A stretch of 64,000 nucleotides of DNA from an uncultured Prevotella sp. (GCA_944319935.1 CALUFM010000005.1:1-64000); one strand, 5' to 3'; counted from the stretch's first letter, positions 1 to 9,388 are shown. Notes: generated by a model from the sequence alone, not told the origin. Program-made: numbers and translations.

Positions 1-384
1 GGTTATTGGGGTATACGGACATACCGCATAACCGTAAGAACCCGCCACCGCATAACCCAACACGCCATTCGCCCCCCTTCGGGGACGGTTGGAGTAGTTT
101 CGACTTACCGCAGGTTACGTTCGCCGCGCTCACTCCACCGGCGGTTAAGCGGAGTTTGCCCCCTTCGGGGACAGGATAGACTTTTATGTACCATCCAAAA
201 GGTTTGCGGATGAAACCCAATCGCTGCCGCGCTCTCCAAACATGGCGTTCAAAGGCACTGGGACACGCCACGAAACCGTGCGCTGACGCCCGCCCCGGGC
301 GGCAAAAAGCAAAATTCTCAACGCTTCGTTCTTGATTCTTGATTCTTATAAGTAATTTTGCAGCCGCTTTAAATTTCGATTAAG
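1..384. other. intergenic region upstream of cca
   Basis: No credible gene is visible. Two short hairpins with a TTCG tetraloop (CCC-TTCG-GGG) lie near 71-86 and 157-172, and a GC-rich GCCCG/CGGGC hairpin lies near 288-302. The last 60 bases become AT-rich and hold the probable cca promoter. The left part may be the end of a feature outside the window; I cannot assign it. Confidence 0.5.
353..360 (+). promoter_or_regulatory. probable -7 promoter box for cca
   Basis: TAATTTTG matches the Bacteroidetes -7 consensus TAnnTTTG and is followed by GCAG, the usual context in this window. A TTG at 332-334 is a plausible upstream element. The start codon follows 24 bases later. Confidence 0.6.
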
Positions 385-1809
385 ATGAGGATGCTTTCTG
401 ACGCCGAACTGGCGCAACTGTTGGATAAGGACATATTTCATGAGATATCAGCCGTGGCCGACGGGCTTGGCCTTGAGTGCTATGTCGTGGGCGGATACGT
501 GCGCGACCTCTTCCTTGAGAGGCCGTCAAACGACATCGACGTGGTGGTCGTAGGCAGCGGCATCAGCATGGCCGAAGGCCTTAAACAGCGGTTGGGCAAG
601 CGGGCCAAGCTGTCCGTGTTCCGCAATTTCGGCACGGCGCAGGTCAAATACAAAGACCTTGAGGTTGAGTTCGTGGGCGCGAGAAAAGAGAGCTACAGCC
701 ACGATTCACGCAAGCCCGTGGTGGAGGACGGCACTCTGGAAGACGACCAGAACCGCCGCGACTTCACCATAAACGCCCTTGCCGTGTGCCTGAACGAGGC
801 GCGCTTCGGCGAACTGGTTGACCCCTTCGACGGCCTTGCCGACCTTGAGGACGGCATCATACGCACGCCGCTCGACCCCGACGTCACCTTTTCTGACGAC
901 CCGCTGCGCATGCTGCGCTGCGTCCGCTTCGCCACGCAGCTCAACTTCTTCATTGAAGACGAGACGTTCGACGCCCTCACGCGCAACGCCGCCCGCATTG
1001 GCATAATCAGCGGCGAGCGCATCGAGGAGGAGCTTAACAAAATCATGATGACGGCCACGCCGAGCCGCGGCTTTGTTGACCTGCACCGCTGCGGATTGCT
1101 GGCGCGCATACTGCCGGAACTTACCAACCTCGACATTGTGGAGACGCGCCACGGCCGCGCGCACAAGAACAACTTCTACCACACGCTCGAAGTGCTTGAC
1201 AATGTGAGCCGCCATTCTGACAACCTGTGGCTGCGCTGGGCCGCCCTGCTGCACGACATAGGCAAGCCCAAGACGAAACGATGGAACAACGCGCAGGGGT
1301 GGACCTTCCACAACCACAACTACGTGGGGGCGAAAATGGTGCCCGACATCTTCCGCCGGCTGAAGCTGCCCATGGACGCGAAGATGAAATACGTCAAGAA
1401 GCTCGTTGACCTGCACATGCGCCCCATTGTCATTGCCGACGAAGTGGTGACTGACAGCGCGGTGCGCCGTCTGCTGAACGACGCCGGCGACGACATCGAC
1501 GACCTGATGACGCTCTGCGAGGCCGACATCACGAGCAAGAACGAGGTGAGGAAAAAACACTTCCTTGAGAACTTCCGCATAGTGCGCTCAAAGCTGCACG
1601 ACCTCAAGGAGAAGGACTACAAACGCCTGTTGCAGCCCTGCATCGACGGCACTGAAATCATGGAGATGTTCAACCTGAAGCCTTCGCGCGAGGTGGGCGA
1701 ACTGAAAAAGCACCTCAAGGACGCCGTGCTTGACAACCGCGTGCCCAACGAGCGTGAGCCGCTGATGGCCCTGCTCATGGAGAAAGCGAAGGAGATGGGG
1801 CTGGCGTAA
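385..1809 (+). CDS. cca: CCA tRNA nucleotidyltransferase / poly(A) polymerase family with HD domain
   Basis: Class II nucleotidyltransferase that adds or repairs the 3' CCA end of tRNA. The 474-residue product has the head-domain signature GGYVRD at about 36-41 and the metal-binding DID at about 50-52. An RRDFTINA block follows, and a C-terminal HD hydrolase domain starts around residue 290 (LHDIGKPK). The length fits the HD-containing CCA-adding/PcnB-like family of Bacteroidetes. The ATG is 24 bases after a good promoter box. It is transcribed alone; the next gene is convergent. Strict CCA addition and poly(A) polymerase activity cannot be told apart from sequence alone. Confidence 0.93.
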   Translation: MRMLSDAELAQLLDKDIFHEISAVADGLGLECYVVGGYVRDLFLERPSNDIDVVVVGSGISMAEGLKQRLGKRAKLSVFRNFGTAQVKYKDLEVEFVGARKESYSHDSRKPVVEDGTLEDDQNRRDFTINALAVCLNEARFGELVDPFDGLADLEDGIIRTPLDPDVTFSDDPLRMLRCVRFATQLNFFIEDETFDALTRNAARIGIISGERIEEELNKIMMTATPSRGFVDLHRCGLLARILPELTNLDIVETRHGRAHKNNFYHTLEVLDNVSRHSDNLWLRWAALLHDIGKPKTKRWNNAQGWTFHNHNYVGAKMVPDIFRRLKLPMDAKMKYVKKLVDLHMRPIVIADEVVTDSAVRRLLNDAGDDIDDLMTLCEADITSKNEVRKKHFLENFRIVRSKLHDLKEKDYKRLLQPCIDGTEIMEMFNLKPSREVGELKKHLKDAVLDNRVPNEREPLMALLMEKAKEMGLA

Positions 1810-1821
1810 GGCGCATGAGGC

Positions 1822-2301
1822 TCAATAGTCGTCTAAGATTTTCTTTATTTTCTTGCGGCGTTTCTTTTGCTTCATCTTCTTGAACTGGAAAGAGTCGAAG
1901 AAGTCGAAGCTGCCGAGGCTGCCGCCGCTTTTCGTGGATTTCCGCAAGTTCCCCGTCGCCTTGTCGAGAGTGAAGCTGATTTTTGGCTTGTGCCCGATGA
2001 CCACCACCTCGCCAAGCCTGCGCCCGTTAGGCAGCAGCCACACCGTGTCGGGCAGTTCTTCACGCGCCATCGAACGGCTTTCGTAACCATTGCCGGCGAC
2101 TGTGAGGCTGTGGAAGTCTCCCTCTATGGTGAACCGCCCTTGCTTGTCGGTGGTCGTCTCGCCGTGCGGGTTGACGTACACCTTCGCGCCTTCGATTTGC
2201 CGTCGTGTCTCCATGTCGAACACCACAGCGGATGTCTGCGCCATAGACGCGCTTGCCATGGCCAGTAGCGGCGTTGTGAAAATGTAGCGTAAAGGGCGCA
2301 T
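1822..2301 (-). CDS. exported carboxypeptidase-regulatory-like domain protein
   Basis: Unassigned small exported protein, 159 residues from the ATG at 2301. That start puts a signal peptide (basic MRPLRY then a hydrophobic stretch to SMAQ) at the N-terminus; an upstream start would give an unlikely longer leader. Residues about 20-100 resemble the CarboxypepD_reg-like beta-sandwich found before TonB receptor domains (GAKVYVN, TTDKQGRFTI, LGEVVVIGHK). The C-terminus is very lysine-rich and ends just before the convergent cca stop. No barrel follows, so it is a free-standing domain and not a receptor. Function unknown. Confidence 0.7.
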   Translation of the reverse strand: MRPLRYIFTTPLLAMASASMAQTSAVVFDMETRRQIEGAKVYVNPHGETTTDKQGRFTIEGDFHSLTVAGNGYESRSMAREELPDTVWLLPNGRRLGEVVVIGHKPKISFTLDKATGNLRKSTKSGGSLGSFDFFDSFQFKKMKQKKRRKKIKKILDDY

Positions 2302-2448
2302 GCGGATGCTTTTTGGTCGCAAAGTAAGCAATTAAAATTGACAAAAGTCATTGAGAAGCGGAAGTTTATATGTATTTTGCATTGTTTCAAACGCTGTAAC
2401 ATAAAACCGTGTACGGCGGACGCAGTTTTTAAAGAATAGGGTCAAAAA

Positions 2449-2480
2449 TTTGTCAGATACGTAAAAAAGAGCTACCTTTG
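2449..2480 (+). promoter_or_regulatory. promoter of the psd-pssA operon
   Basis: TTTG at 2449-2452 and TACCTTTG at 2473-2480 are separated by 20 bases, an exact fit to the Bacteroidetes sigma-ABfr promoter. The start codon of psd is 29 bases downstream. Confidence 0.85.
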
Positions 2481-2509
2481 CAACGATTTTTATACTTCAG
2501 CGGCTTACT

Positions 2510-3199
2510 ATGGGAAAAAGAATGAGGAAACTTAAGAACGTAAGGATTCACCGCGAAGGCACGGACACGCTGCTCTACGGGCTCGTGGCGTTGGTTGCCA
2601 TCGCGCTTATCCTTTGGTTCTATGTTGACTGTAAAATCCCGTTCTGGGCTTTTGTCATAGTGTTCGGCACAATCTATTCAATCGTGGTGAACTTCTTCCG
2701 CTGCCCCAAGCGTTACTATGATGGCGACACCGAGAAGATTGTCGTGGCTCCTGCCGACGGCAAGGTTGTCGTGATTGAAGAGGTTGTCGAGGACGAGTAT
2801 TTCCACGACAAGCGCATTATGGTGAGCATTTTCATGAGCCTTTTCAACGTGCATGCCAACTGGTTCCCTGTTGACGGCAAGGTTAAGTTCGTGAACCACC
2901 AGAACGGCAACTACCACAAGGCTTGGCTGCCGAAGGCCAGCGAGGAAAACGAACACGCGGACATCATGCTTGAGACGCCTGACGGAACTGAGATATTGTG
3001 CCGCCAGATAGCCGGAGCAGTGGCGCGGCGCATCGTGACTTACGCCAAGGCTGAAGAAGACTGCTACATAGACGAGCATCTGGGCTTCATCAAGTTCGGC
3101 TCGCGTGTGGACGTGTTCCTTCCCTTGGGCACCGAGATATGCGTGAAGATGGGGCAGGCCACCACGGGTGACCGCACCGTGATAGCAAAGCTTAAATAA
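2510..3199 (+). CDS. psd: phosphatidylserine decarboxylase proenzyme
   Basis: Converts phosphatidylserine to phosphatidylethanolamine at the inner membrane. The 229-residue product has an N-terminal hydrophobic region of two membrane segments (about 20-60) and the conserved PADGKVV and NVHANW-type blocks. Near the C-terminus is the FGSR self-cleavage site, with cleavage expected between G197 and S198 to form the pyruvoyl group. The short form is typical of the archaeal/Bacteroidetes-type Psd. It heads an operon with pssA, which makes its substrate. Confidence 0.95.
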   Translation: MGKRMRKLKNVRIHREGTDTLLYGLVALVAIALILWFYVDCKIPFWAFVIVFGTIYSIVVNFFRCPKRYYDGDTEKIVVAPADGKVVVIEEVVEDEYFHDKRIMVSIFMSLFNVHANWFPVDGKVKFVNHQNGNYHKAWLPKASEENEHADIMLETPDGTEILCRQIAGAVARRIVTYAKAEEDCYIDEHLGFIKFGSRVDVFLPLGTEICVKMGQATTGDRTVIAKLK

Positions 3200-3327
3200 G
3201 CAAACAGGCAACAAGCAGACGAGCAAACAAGCGGATTTGCCTATATGGATTTATGTATTTTGAGTCCTTTTTTACTTATGGAAATTTCCTTGTTTGCCTG
3301 TCGCTGACATACTTGTAGACTGGAAAA

Positions 3328-4035
3328 ATGATAAAAAAACACATTCCCAATGCCATTACTTGCTGCAACCTCGTTTCGGGTTGTGTCGCCACAGTGTTCG
3401 CTTTAGGCGGACAAGTCGGCATGGCGTTGCTGTTCATCATAATAGGTGCGGTGTTTGATTTCTTTGACGGGATGAGCGCGCGCTTGTTGGGAGTGTCTTC
3501 TCCCATAGGCAAAGAGCTTGATTCGCTGGCTGATGACGTTACGTTCGGCGTAGCTCCCGCCACAATCGCATTCTTCGAACTCGGCGTGATGGATTATCCC
3601 TCGTGGCTTGAGCCGGCGCGTGGAGTGCTGCCTTTCTTCGCTTACGTCATGGCGGCGTTCGCTGCTTTGCGGCTTGCCAAGTTCAATCTTGACGAACGTC
3701 AGGCCATGGGTTTCATAGGTTTGCCTACTCCGGCCAATGCTCTGTTCTGGGGTTCGCTTGTGGTTGGCATGGGCGATGTCCTTGAATCGTCGCCTTACAT
3801 GGTGTTTGTTGTACTGGCGTTGATAGTGGCCAGCAGCGTTGTAATGGTGTCAGAGTTGCCCATGTTCGCCCTGAAATTCAAGCATTGGGGGTGGAAAGGC
3901 AACGAACTCAAGTATGTGTTTCTCATAACGTGCTTGCCCTTGATTGCGGTGTTCCGCCTGTCTGCGTTCGCCGTCATCGTGGCTTGGTATGTCATTCTTT
4001 CAATTTACGCAAACCGGAAAGGGACTAAGAAATGA
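3328..4035 (+). CDS. pssA: CDP-diacylglycerol-serine O-phosphatidyltransferase
   Basis: Makes phosphatidylserine from CDP-diacylglycerol and serine, feeding Psd encoded just upstream. The 235-residue integral membrane protein carries the CDP-alcohol phosphotransferase signature with D47, G48, A51, R52, G61, D65 and D69. Several hydrophobic helices follow. The stop overlaps the next start (ATGA), indicating translational coupling with the DUF4834 gene. A degenerate word-type inverted repeat lies in the 128-base gap after psd. Confidence 0.94.
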   Translation: MIKKHIPNAITCCNLVSGCVATVFALGGQVGMALLFIIIGAVFDFFDGMSARLLGVSSPIGKELDSLADDVTFGVAPATIAFFELGVMDYPSWLEPARGVLPFFAYVMAAFAALRLAKFNLDERQAMGFIGLPTPANALFWGSLVVGMGDVLESSPYMVFVVLALIVASSVVMVSELPMFALKFKHWGWKGNELKYVFLITCLPLIAVFRLSAFAVIVAWYVILSIYANRKGTKK

Positions 4036-4304
4036 TAAACGTGCTTGGTTTCATATTGTTGCTGATACTTTTCGTGTTCATTTATGTAAGCGTAAAGGCT
4101 TACCGCATATATCGTTCGTTCCGCGATATGGCAAAAAGATTCACAGGCTCTAAGGGGCGTGATGACGGCTATGGGCGTGAAAGCCGGACACATAGGACCG
4201 ACGGTGACGAGATAATAATAGACCGCCGCTCGTCTGAAGAAGCCAACCGTAAGATATTTTCGAAAAGTGAAGGCGAATACGTTGACTTCGAGGAAACGAA
4301 ATGA
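4032..4304 (+). CDS. DUF4834 family small membrane protein
   Basis: The 90-residue protein has one N-terminal transmembrane helix (about 3-22) and a hydrophilic, charged tail ending in a YVDFEETK-like motif. This is the usual form of the DUF4834 family that follows pssA in Bacteroidetes. It overlaps pssA by four bases, so it belongs to the phospholipid operon. Its role is not known; a link to phosphatidylserine synthase is inferred only from gene order. Confidence 0.8.
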   Translation: MINVLGFILLLILFVFIYVSVKAYRIYRSFRDMAKRFTGSKGRDDGYGRESRTHRTDGDEIIIDRRSSEEANRKIFSKSEGEYVDFEETK

Positions 4305-4384
4305 AAACTGTCAAACCGTGACGCTTTAGCGGTTGGCGGTTGTTGTAATATAATAAGCTCAAGAACCAAAAACAAATCAAAGAC

Positions 4385-5959
4385 ATGAGAAAGGCAATAT
4401 TCTTACTTTGCGCATGTTTGTCAGCATTGTGCGCAAACGCGGCCAATGACGGCAAGTACGGTCATCTGTACGAGAACCTTCCGTTTGAAATGCAACAGGT
4501 GACGGCACCTGTTTTTCCCGGCAACGAGGTCAACCTGAAAGACTTCGGGGCGAAAGGTGACGGCTCGTCGCTCTGCACCGACGCATTCGCCAAGGCCATC
4601 GACGCGCTTGCGCAAAAAGGCGGCGGACGCTTGGTTGTACCCCAAGGGGTGTGGTATACAGGGCCGATTACATTGAAAAGCAACATCAACCTGCACCTGG
4701 AAAAGGGCGCGGTGATACTCTTTTCGCCCGACCTCGACCTCTATCCGCTTATCAGCACATCGTTTGAAGGGCTTGACACACGCCGCTGCCAGTCGCCCAT
4801 TTCGGGCTACAACCTCGTCAACGTGGCAATCACTGGTGACGGTGTGATTGACGGCAACGGCGAGTATTGGCGTCCGGTGAAGCGTGAAAAGGTCACGGAC
4901 AAGCAGTGGAAGGCCTTTACCTCACGTGGAGGAGCGTTCAAGAACCCGAAGTTCTGGTTCCCGTCGGCTGGGGCGTTGAAGGGCGATTCGCTTGCAAACA
5001 TGAACGTGCCCACAGGCGTAAAGACCGAAGCCGAGTGGAACAGCATAAAGCATTACCTGCGTCCGGTGATGGTGAGCCTTGTCAATTGCAAGAACGTTTG
5101 GCTCAACGGCGTCATCTTCCAGAACTCGCCGGCATGGAACATACACCCCCTGATGTGCGAAAACCTGCTTGTCGAGGACGTGCAAGTGCGCAATCCGGCT
5201 TTCGCCCAGAACGGCGACGGCATCGACATCGAGTCATGTAAGAATGTGCTTGTTGTCAATTCTACGTTTGACGTGGGCGACGACGGCATCTGCATCAAGA
5301 GCGGAAAGGACGAGGACGGCCGCCGCAGGGGCGTGCCTTGCGAGAATGTCATAGTCAACGGCTGCACAGTGTTCAAGGGCCACGGCGGCTTTGTCGTTGG
5401 CAGCGAGATGAGCGGAGGCGTAAAGAACATATACGTGTCCGACTGCCAGTTCCTCGGCACTGACGTTGGTCTTCGTTTCAAGAGTACCCGCGGGCGTGGA
5501 GGCGTGGTCGAGGACATCCACATCAAGAACATATCCATGTTCGACATACAGACTGACGCGATAACCTTCGACCTCTATTACGGCGGCAAGTCCGCCGTGG
5601 AGTCGCTTGAGGACGGCGACGAAAATAAGCAGAAAGACACCAAGAAGTTCAAGGTTGACGAAACCACGCCATGCTTCCGTGACATCAATATCAGCCACGT
5701 AATCTGCCGCCGCGCGCGCCGCGCCGCTTACTTCAACGGCTTGCCTGAAATGCCGGTGGCCAACGTCACGATTACAGACCTTGAGGTAAACAACGCCAAA
5801 GAGGGCATAGTGGTGAACAACACCAAGGGCGTTACGCTCAGCAACATAAGCGTCAGTGCGGAAGGGTACACATTCACGGCTCGCAACTCGGCCGACATCA
5901 CCGTCAACGGCAAGGCTTATGGCAAGGTGGGAGGCGACGCCATGACGCTCGACTTCTGA
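4385..5959 (+). CDS. glycoside hydrolase family 28 protein (polygalacturonase-like)
   Basis: Exported pectin-degrading enzyme expected to hydrolyse galacturonan or rhamnogalacturonan backbones. The 524-residue product starts with a signal peptide (MRKAIFLLCACLSALCANA) and then a right-handed beta-helix. GH28 catalytic motifs are present in order: NGDGID near 276-281, GDDGICIKSG near 298-307 with the aspartates, and GHGGFVVGSE near 335-344. The NLKDFGAKGDG opening block is typical of bacterial exo-acting members. It stands alone, with no SusC/SusD pair nearby. Exact substrate cannot be fixed from sequence. Confidence 0.92.
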   Translation: MRKAIFLLCACLSALCANAANDGKYGHLYENLPFEMQQVTAPVFPGNEVNLKDFGAKGDGSSLCTDAFAKAIDALAQKGGGRLVVPQGVWYTGPITLKSNINLHLEKGAVILFSPDLDLYPLISTSFEGLDTRRCQSPISGYNLVNVAITGDGVIDGNGEYWRPVKREKVTDKQWKAFTSRGGAFKNPKFWFPSAGALKGDSLANMNVPTGVKTEAEWNSIKHYLRPVMVSLVNCKNVWLNGVIFQNSPAWNIHPLMCENLLVEDVQVRNPAFAQNGDGIDIESCKNVLVVNSTFDVGDDGICIKSGKDEDGRRRGVPCENVIVNGCTVFKGHGGFVVGSEMSGGVKNIYVSDCQFLGTDVGLRFKSTRGRGGVVEDIHIKNISMFDIQTDAITFDLYYGGKSAVESLEDGDENKQKDTKKFKVDETTPCFRDINISHVICRRARRAAYFNGLPEMPVANVTITDLEVNNAKEGIVVNNTKGVTLSNISVSAEGYTFTARNSADITVNGKAYGKVGGDAMTLDF

Positions 5960-6011
5960 CAACTCGATTTCCAACATGCGGCCCTTCGCATTCTGAAAGG
6001 GCATATATCGC

Positions 6012-6058
6012 ACAACGAAAGGGCATCTTTTACAGCGTAAAAGATGCCCTTTCGTTGT
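6012..6058. terminator. perfect 22-bp palindrome, bidirectional terminator candidate
   Basis: Two 22-base arms are exact reverse complements around the loop AGC. The stem core AAAGGGCATCTTTTAC is AT-rich at both ends. It lies between the plus-strand GH28 gene and the minus-strand tadA gene, where one hairpin could stop both transcripts. It also belongs to the palindromic repeat family of this window. Confidence 0.7.
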
Positions 6059-6198
6059 TTTGTTCGCAATGTTCTGATAATCAATGTGTTGTTGCTTGCC
6101 GAACCGTTGTTGGTGGCCAGTCAGGCTGCAAGCCGTCGCTGACTTGTCTGTGTGGCTGCATACAAGTGTTGTGTAGCCGTATGGCAAGGCGTATGCCG

Positions 6199-6648
6199 TT
6201 ACCTCTTGTCGCGGAAAAAGTCCTGCATCAGCTTGCGGCATTCCGCCTCAAGCACGCCGCTTGTCACCTCGGCTTTCGGGTGCAGCGCGCCCGGCGCGTA
6301 GCGTGTGAAGCCCCGCTTCTCGTCAGCCGCGCCGTAAACCACGCGCCTCACTTGCGCCCAGCCGATGGCACCGGCGCACATCACGCACGGCTCTACCGTC
6401 ACGTAAAGCGTGCAGTCACTAAGGTATTTGCCCCCAAGATATGCCGCGGCCGACGTTATAGCCTGCATCTCGGCGTGCGCCGTGACGTCACACAGCGTCT
6501 CGGTGAGGTTGTGCCCGCGTGATATAATCCTGTCTTTGCACACCACAACCGCGCCAATTGGTATCTCTCCCGACTCAAACGCAGCCTCGGCTTCGGCCAA
6601 CGCCTTGCGCATGTATTGCTCGTCTTTTTGCTGTTGGTTGTCTTCCAT
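6199..6648 (-). CDS. tadA: tRNA-specific adenosine deaminase
   Basis: Deaminates adenosine-34 to inosine in the tRNA anticodon. The 149-residue protein has the zinc deaminase signature, with H58 and E60 in the HAEMQ motif and the PC(V/M)MC motif giving C88 and C91. The GAVVV strand precedes it and the C-terminal helix has the usual RKLMQDFFRDKR-type basic end. Length and motifs match TadA better than other cytidine-deaminase-like proteins. It is a single-gene unit with its own promoter box at 6665-6672. Confidence 0.94.
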   Translation of the reverse strand: MEDNQQQKDEQYMRKALAEAEAAFESGEIPIGAVVVCKDRIISRGHNLTETLCDVTAHAEMQAITSAAAYLGGKYLSDCTLYVTVEPCVMCAGAIGWAQVRRVVYGAADEKRGFTRYAPGALHPKAEVTSGVLEAECRKLMQDFFRDKR

Positions 6649-6664
6649 TATTGTGTTTTTCCTG

Positions 6665-6672
6665 CAAAATTA
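6665..6672 (-). promoter_or_regulatory. -7 box for tadA
   Basis: On the minus strand this reads TAATTTTG followed by CAG, a match to TAnnTTTG, 16 bases before the tadA start codon. Confidence 0.55.
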
Positions 6673-6716
6673 GTAATTTGCGCAACAAACAGCCGCTGCG
6701 TATAGCGGAAAAGTTG

Positions 6717-6724
6717 TATTTTTG
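6717..6724 (+). promoter_or_regulatory. -7 box upstream of yraN-birA
   Basis: TATTTTTG followed by CAATG matches the -7 consensus and points toward yraN. The leader to the yraN start would be about 150 bases. Confidence 0.5.
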
Positions 6725-6880
6725 CAATGAAGATAGGGCGGTTTGTTGAAGTTGCAGCGGCAGGAGAGGGTAAAGCCAAACGTCGTGCAGGCTGCCATCC
6801 CGCCTTGTGAATAAGAGGTGACGGCTATGATTTCTCTGGCTTCCCCAACATCTTCAACTTCTAAAAAAGAACAACATACG

Positions 6881-7243
6881 ATGGCTGAACACAACGAACG
6901 AGGGCGGTGGGGCGAGCAAAAGGCCGCCGAATATCTTGAGCGCAAAGGTTTCCGCATACTGTGGCGTGACTGGCGTGACGGCCATCGCGACCTTGACATC
7001 GTGGCCGTTGATGCAGACCAATTGGTCGTGGTGGAAGTGAAGACGAGGAAAAACGCCGACTTCACCGCGCCCGAAATGGCAGTTGACGCACGCAAGCAGC
7101 GCAACCTTGCCATAGCCGCCGACAAGCTGGCAAAGGCTTACGGCATAGAGTTCCCGTTGCGCTTCGACATCGTCGCCGTGACGGGAACGTGCGACGCCGA
7201 CTGCCGCATCAACCATATCGAGGACGCATTTATCCCTTTTTGA
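6881..7243 (+). CDS. yraN: YraN family (UPF0102) endonuclease-like protein
   Basis: Small conserved protein with a Holliday-junction-resolvase-like restriction endonuclease fold; its cellular role is unclear. The start at 6881 (MAEHNERGRWGE) fits the family, whose members begin just before the GxxGE motif. Acid and lysine residues of the nuclease core are visible in RDLDIVAVD and VVVEVKTRKN. Length is 120 residues, as usual. It lies 13 bases upstream of birA and is probably cotranscribed with it. Confidence 0.88.
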   Translation: MAEHNERGRWGEQKAAEYLERKGFRILWRDWRDGHRDLDIVAVDADQLVVVEVKTRKNADFTAPEMAVDARKQRNLAIAADKLAKAYGIEFPLRFDIVAVTGTCDADCRINHIEDAFIPF

Positions 7244-7256
7244 CAGCAGACGGGCA

Positions 7257-8033
7257 ATGAGCAAACAAGATATAAGCATGGAAGAGGCGGGCGGATTGTC
7301 ATCTGTGATAAAGACAATCAGGCTCAGTGAGACCGACTCGACCAACCGCTTCATGCGCGAATACACTGGTGAGGAGGGCGAACTGATGACCGTCGCAACA
7401 ACCGACTATCAGACGGCGGGGCGCGGCCAGGGGCGCAACACGTGGGAAAGCGAGGCCGGCAAGAACCTGCTGTTCAGCATAAAGACTTATCCCCGGCGTC
7501 TTCAGGCGCGGCGTCAGTTTGTCATGCTTGAGGCCGGGGCGTTGGCCGTGCGCGACGCCTTGGCGGCGTATGCCGACGACTTCACCGTGAAATGGCCGAA
7601 CGATGTTTACTGGCGCGACATGAAAATCAGCGGCACGCTGTCAGAATGCGCCGTAAGCGGCGGCCTTGTAGGCGGCTGCGTAATAGGTACGGGCGTCAAT
7701 GTCAACCAGCGCGTGTTCACCAGCGGCGCGCCAAACCCGGTGTCGCTGAGCCAAGTTACAGGGCGCGACATTGACCGGGAAGAGCTGTTGCAAACGCTGC
7801 TTGCGCGCTTCGCTTGGTATCTCGGGCTTGTAAACAGCGGCAGCTATGACGACATCCACCGCCTTTATGCGGCTTCGCTTTACCGCCGCGAGGGCATGCA
7901 CGCCTACCGTGACGCCACGGGCGGCTTCATGGCGGCAATCGAGCGGGTGGAGCCAGACGGACGGTTGGTGCTGCGCAAGGCTGACGGGGAACTGAAAGAA
8001 TATCTGTTCAAGGAGGTGGAACATGTAATTTAA
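7257..8033 (+). CDS. birA: biotin-[acetyl-CoA-carboxylase] ligase
   Basis: Attaches biotin to the biotin carboxyl carrier protein through biotinyl-AMP. The 258-residue product lacks the N-terminal winged-helix domain of the repressor form, so it is the monofunctional ligase. The adenylate-binding GRGQGRNTW motif is near 62-70, KWPNDVYW follows around 105-112, and GTGVNVNQ is near 145-152. The start could be the second methionine a few codons in. A word-type inverted repeat begins at its stop codon. Confidence 0.92.
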   Translation: MSKQDISMEEAGGLSSVIKTIRLSETDSTNRFMREYTGEEGELMTVATTDYQTAGRGQGRNTWESEAGKNLLFSIKTYPRRLQARRQFVMLEAGALAVRDALAAYADDFTVKWPNDVYWRDMKISGTLSECAVSGGLVGGCVIGTGVNVNQRVFTSGAPNPVSLSQVTGRDIDREELLQTLLARFAWYLGLVNSGSYDDIHRLYAASLYRREGMHAYRDATGGFMAAIERVEPDGRLVLRKADGELKEYLFKEVEHVI

Positions 8034-8210
8034 GTAGTTAAAGTAGTTATGAGTAGTCAAAGTAGTTAAAGACAAATGTCTTACAGCCTACTTCATATTG
8101 CGTTGGCGGTTTTGTCGTTAGCTGTTATATACAACCTTTGCTGCGGTAAGCTTTTGTGGCAAAGCATTTGTCTTTAACTACTTTGACTACTTCTAACTCC
8201 TTTGACTACT
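8033..8210. repeat. long inverted repeat with tandem-word arms
   Basis: Arms 8033-8078 and 8165-8210 are 46 bases each and complementary at about 41 positions. The arms are tandem variants of AGTAGTTAA/AGTAGTCAA and end inward with GACAAATG/CATTTGTC. The 86-base spacer is unrelated. It lies between birA and pyrH on the same strand and may end one transcript or lie in the pyrH leader. Confidence 0.8.
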
Positions 8211-8228
8211 GTATATAATAAAAAAGTT

Positions 8229-8939
8229 ATGGCAAAGTACAAAAGGATTTTATTGAAACTCAGCGGCGAGAGCCTGATGGGCAACCAGCACTTCGGCATC
8301 GACCCTGAACGCCTTGGCGACTATGCGAGGCAGATTAAGGAAGTACACGAAATGGGCGTGCAAATCGGCATCGTCATAGGTGGCGGCAACATATTCCGCG
8401 GCCTGAGCGGAGCGGGCAAGGGTTTTGACCGCGTCAAGGGCGACCAGATGGGCATGTGCGCCACGGTCATCAATTCGCTCGCGCTAAGCTCCGCGCTCGG
8501 CGCGCTCGGCGTAAAGAACAAGGTGCTGACGGCAATCCGCATGGAACCCATCGGCGAGTTTTACAGCAAGTGGAAGGCCATCGAGGCCATGGAGGCCGGC
8601 TATGTGTGCATATTCAGCGCGGGCACGGGTTCGCCTTACTTCACGACAGACACTGGCAGCTCGCTGCGCGGCATAGAGATTGAGGCCGACGTCATGCTCA
8701 AGGGCACGCGCGTTGACGGCATCTACACCGCCGATCCCGAGAAAGACCCCACGGCCGTGAAGTTCAGCGACATCACCTACGACGAAATCTACACCCGCGG
8801 CTTGAAGGTGATGGACCTCACAGCCACCACGATGTGCAAGGAGAACAACCTGCCCATCTACGTGTTCAACATGGACGTGGTGGGCAACCTCAAGCGCGTG
8901 ATGGACGGCGAAGACATTGGCACGCTTGTGCATAACTGA
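8229..8939 (+). CDS. pyrH: UMP kinase
   Basis: Phosphorylates UMP to UDP in pyrimidine nucleotide synthesis. The start at 8229 gives MAKYKRILLKLSGES, the normal N-terminus of the family, and a 236-residue protein. Conserved GIVIGGGNIFRG (ATP site), TAIRMEPIGE and the GTGSPYFTTDTG block are present, with the C-terminal TATTMCKEN motif. An in-frame upstream start adds nine unsupported residues. A hairpin with a T-run follows the stop. Confidence 0.96.
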   Translation: MAKYKRILLKLSGESLMGNQHFGIDPERLGDYARQIKEVHEMGVQIGIVIGGGNIFRGLSGAGKGFDRVKGDQMGMCATVINSLALSSALGALGVKNKVLTAIRMEPIGEFYSKWKAIEAMEAGYVCIFSAGTGSPYFTTDTGSSLRGIEIEADVMLKGTRVDGIYTADPEKDPTAVKFSDITYDEIYTRGLKVMDLTATTMCKENNLPIYVFNMDVVGNLKRVMDGEDIGTLVHN

Positions 8940-9388
8940 CCTGTACTGTACATGCATTTTCTGATTGACGGCCTTTTGCGTTGCGAAAGGCCGTCTTTTT
9001 GTTTGTGAAAGGCCGCCTCCTGCGCTCCAAAATACGGCCTTTCATATTCCAAGCTGCGACAAGGCATCATGCCGCTTCGCTGTTTTGTGCCGCAACTTGG
9101 TGGTTGCCAGCATTTTACATGATGGTAAAGTGCTGCGTGGCGGCATGCGCCTGACGTTGTCACATGATGCCGGTCAAGGCCGTTTGCTGCCGCCGTCAAT
9201 ACTAAGGCGGCTGTCTCCATACAGGCGACAAAAGCCTACCCGCACGCCGGCTGACGCTTGGTTTTTTGATACATTGACTTCTGTTTTTGGCAAACGGTGG
9301 TTTCGCCTTGTTTCAAAATGGTTACGGTTTGATAGTCGGTGCGTCCTGAAAGTAGACAATTTTATTAACCCTTAACAGCTTTTACTTT
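8940..9388. other. intergenic region between pyrH and the pectate lyase gene
   Basis: Holds the pyrH terminator hairpin at 8967-9001 and further degenerate AAAGGCCG-type repeat modules to about 9045. The remainder has no recognisable gene or clear promoter consensus. The lyase leader, about 9330-9388, is AT-rich and ends in CCCTTAACAG before the start codon. Confidence 0.5.
8967..9001 (+). terminator. hairpin terminator after pyrH
   Basis: GACGGCCTTTTGC pairs with GCGAAAGGCCGTC (one G-T pair) around a 3-base loop and is followed by TTTTTG. The stem belongs to the AAAGGCCG palindromic repeat family. Confidence 0.75.

Noticed and set aside
5234..6241. 335-codon minus-strand ORF antisense to the GH28 gene
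   Set aside because: It is a shadow of a well-supported GH28 gene, with valine/alanine-rich composition and no domain.
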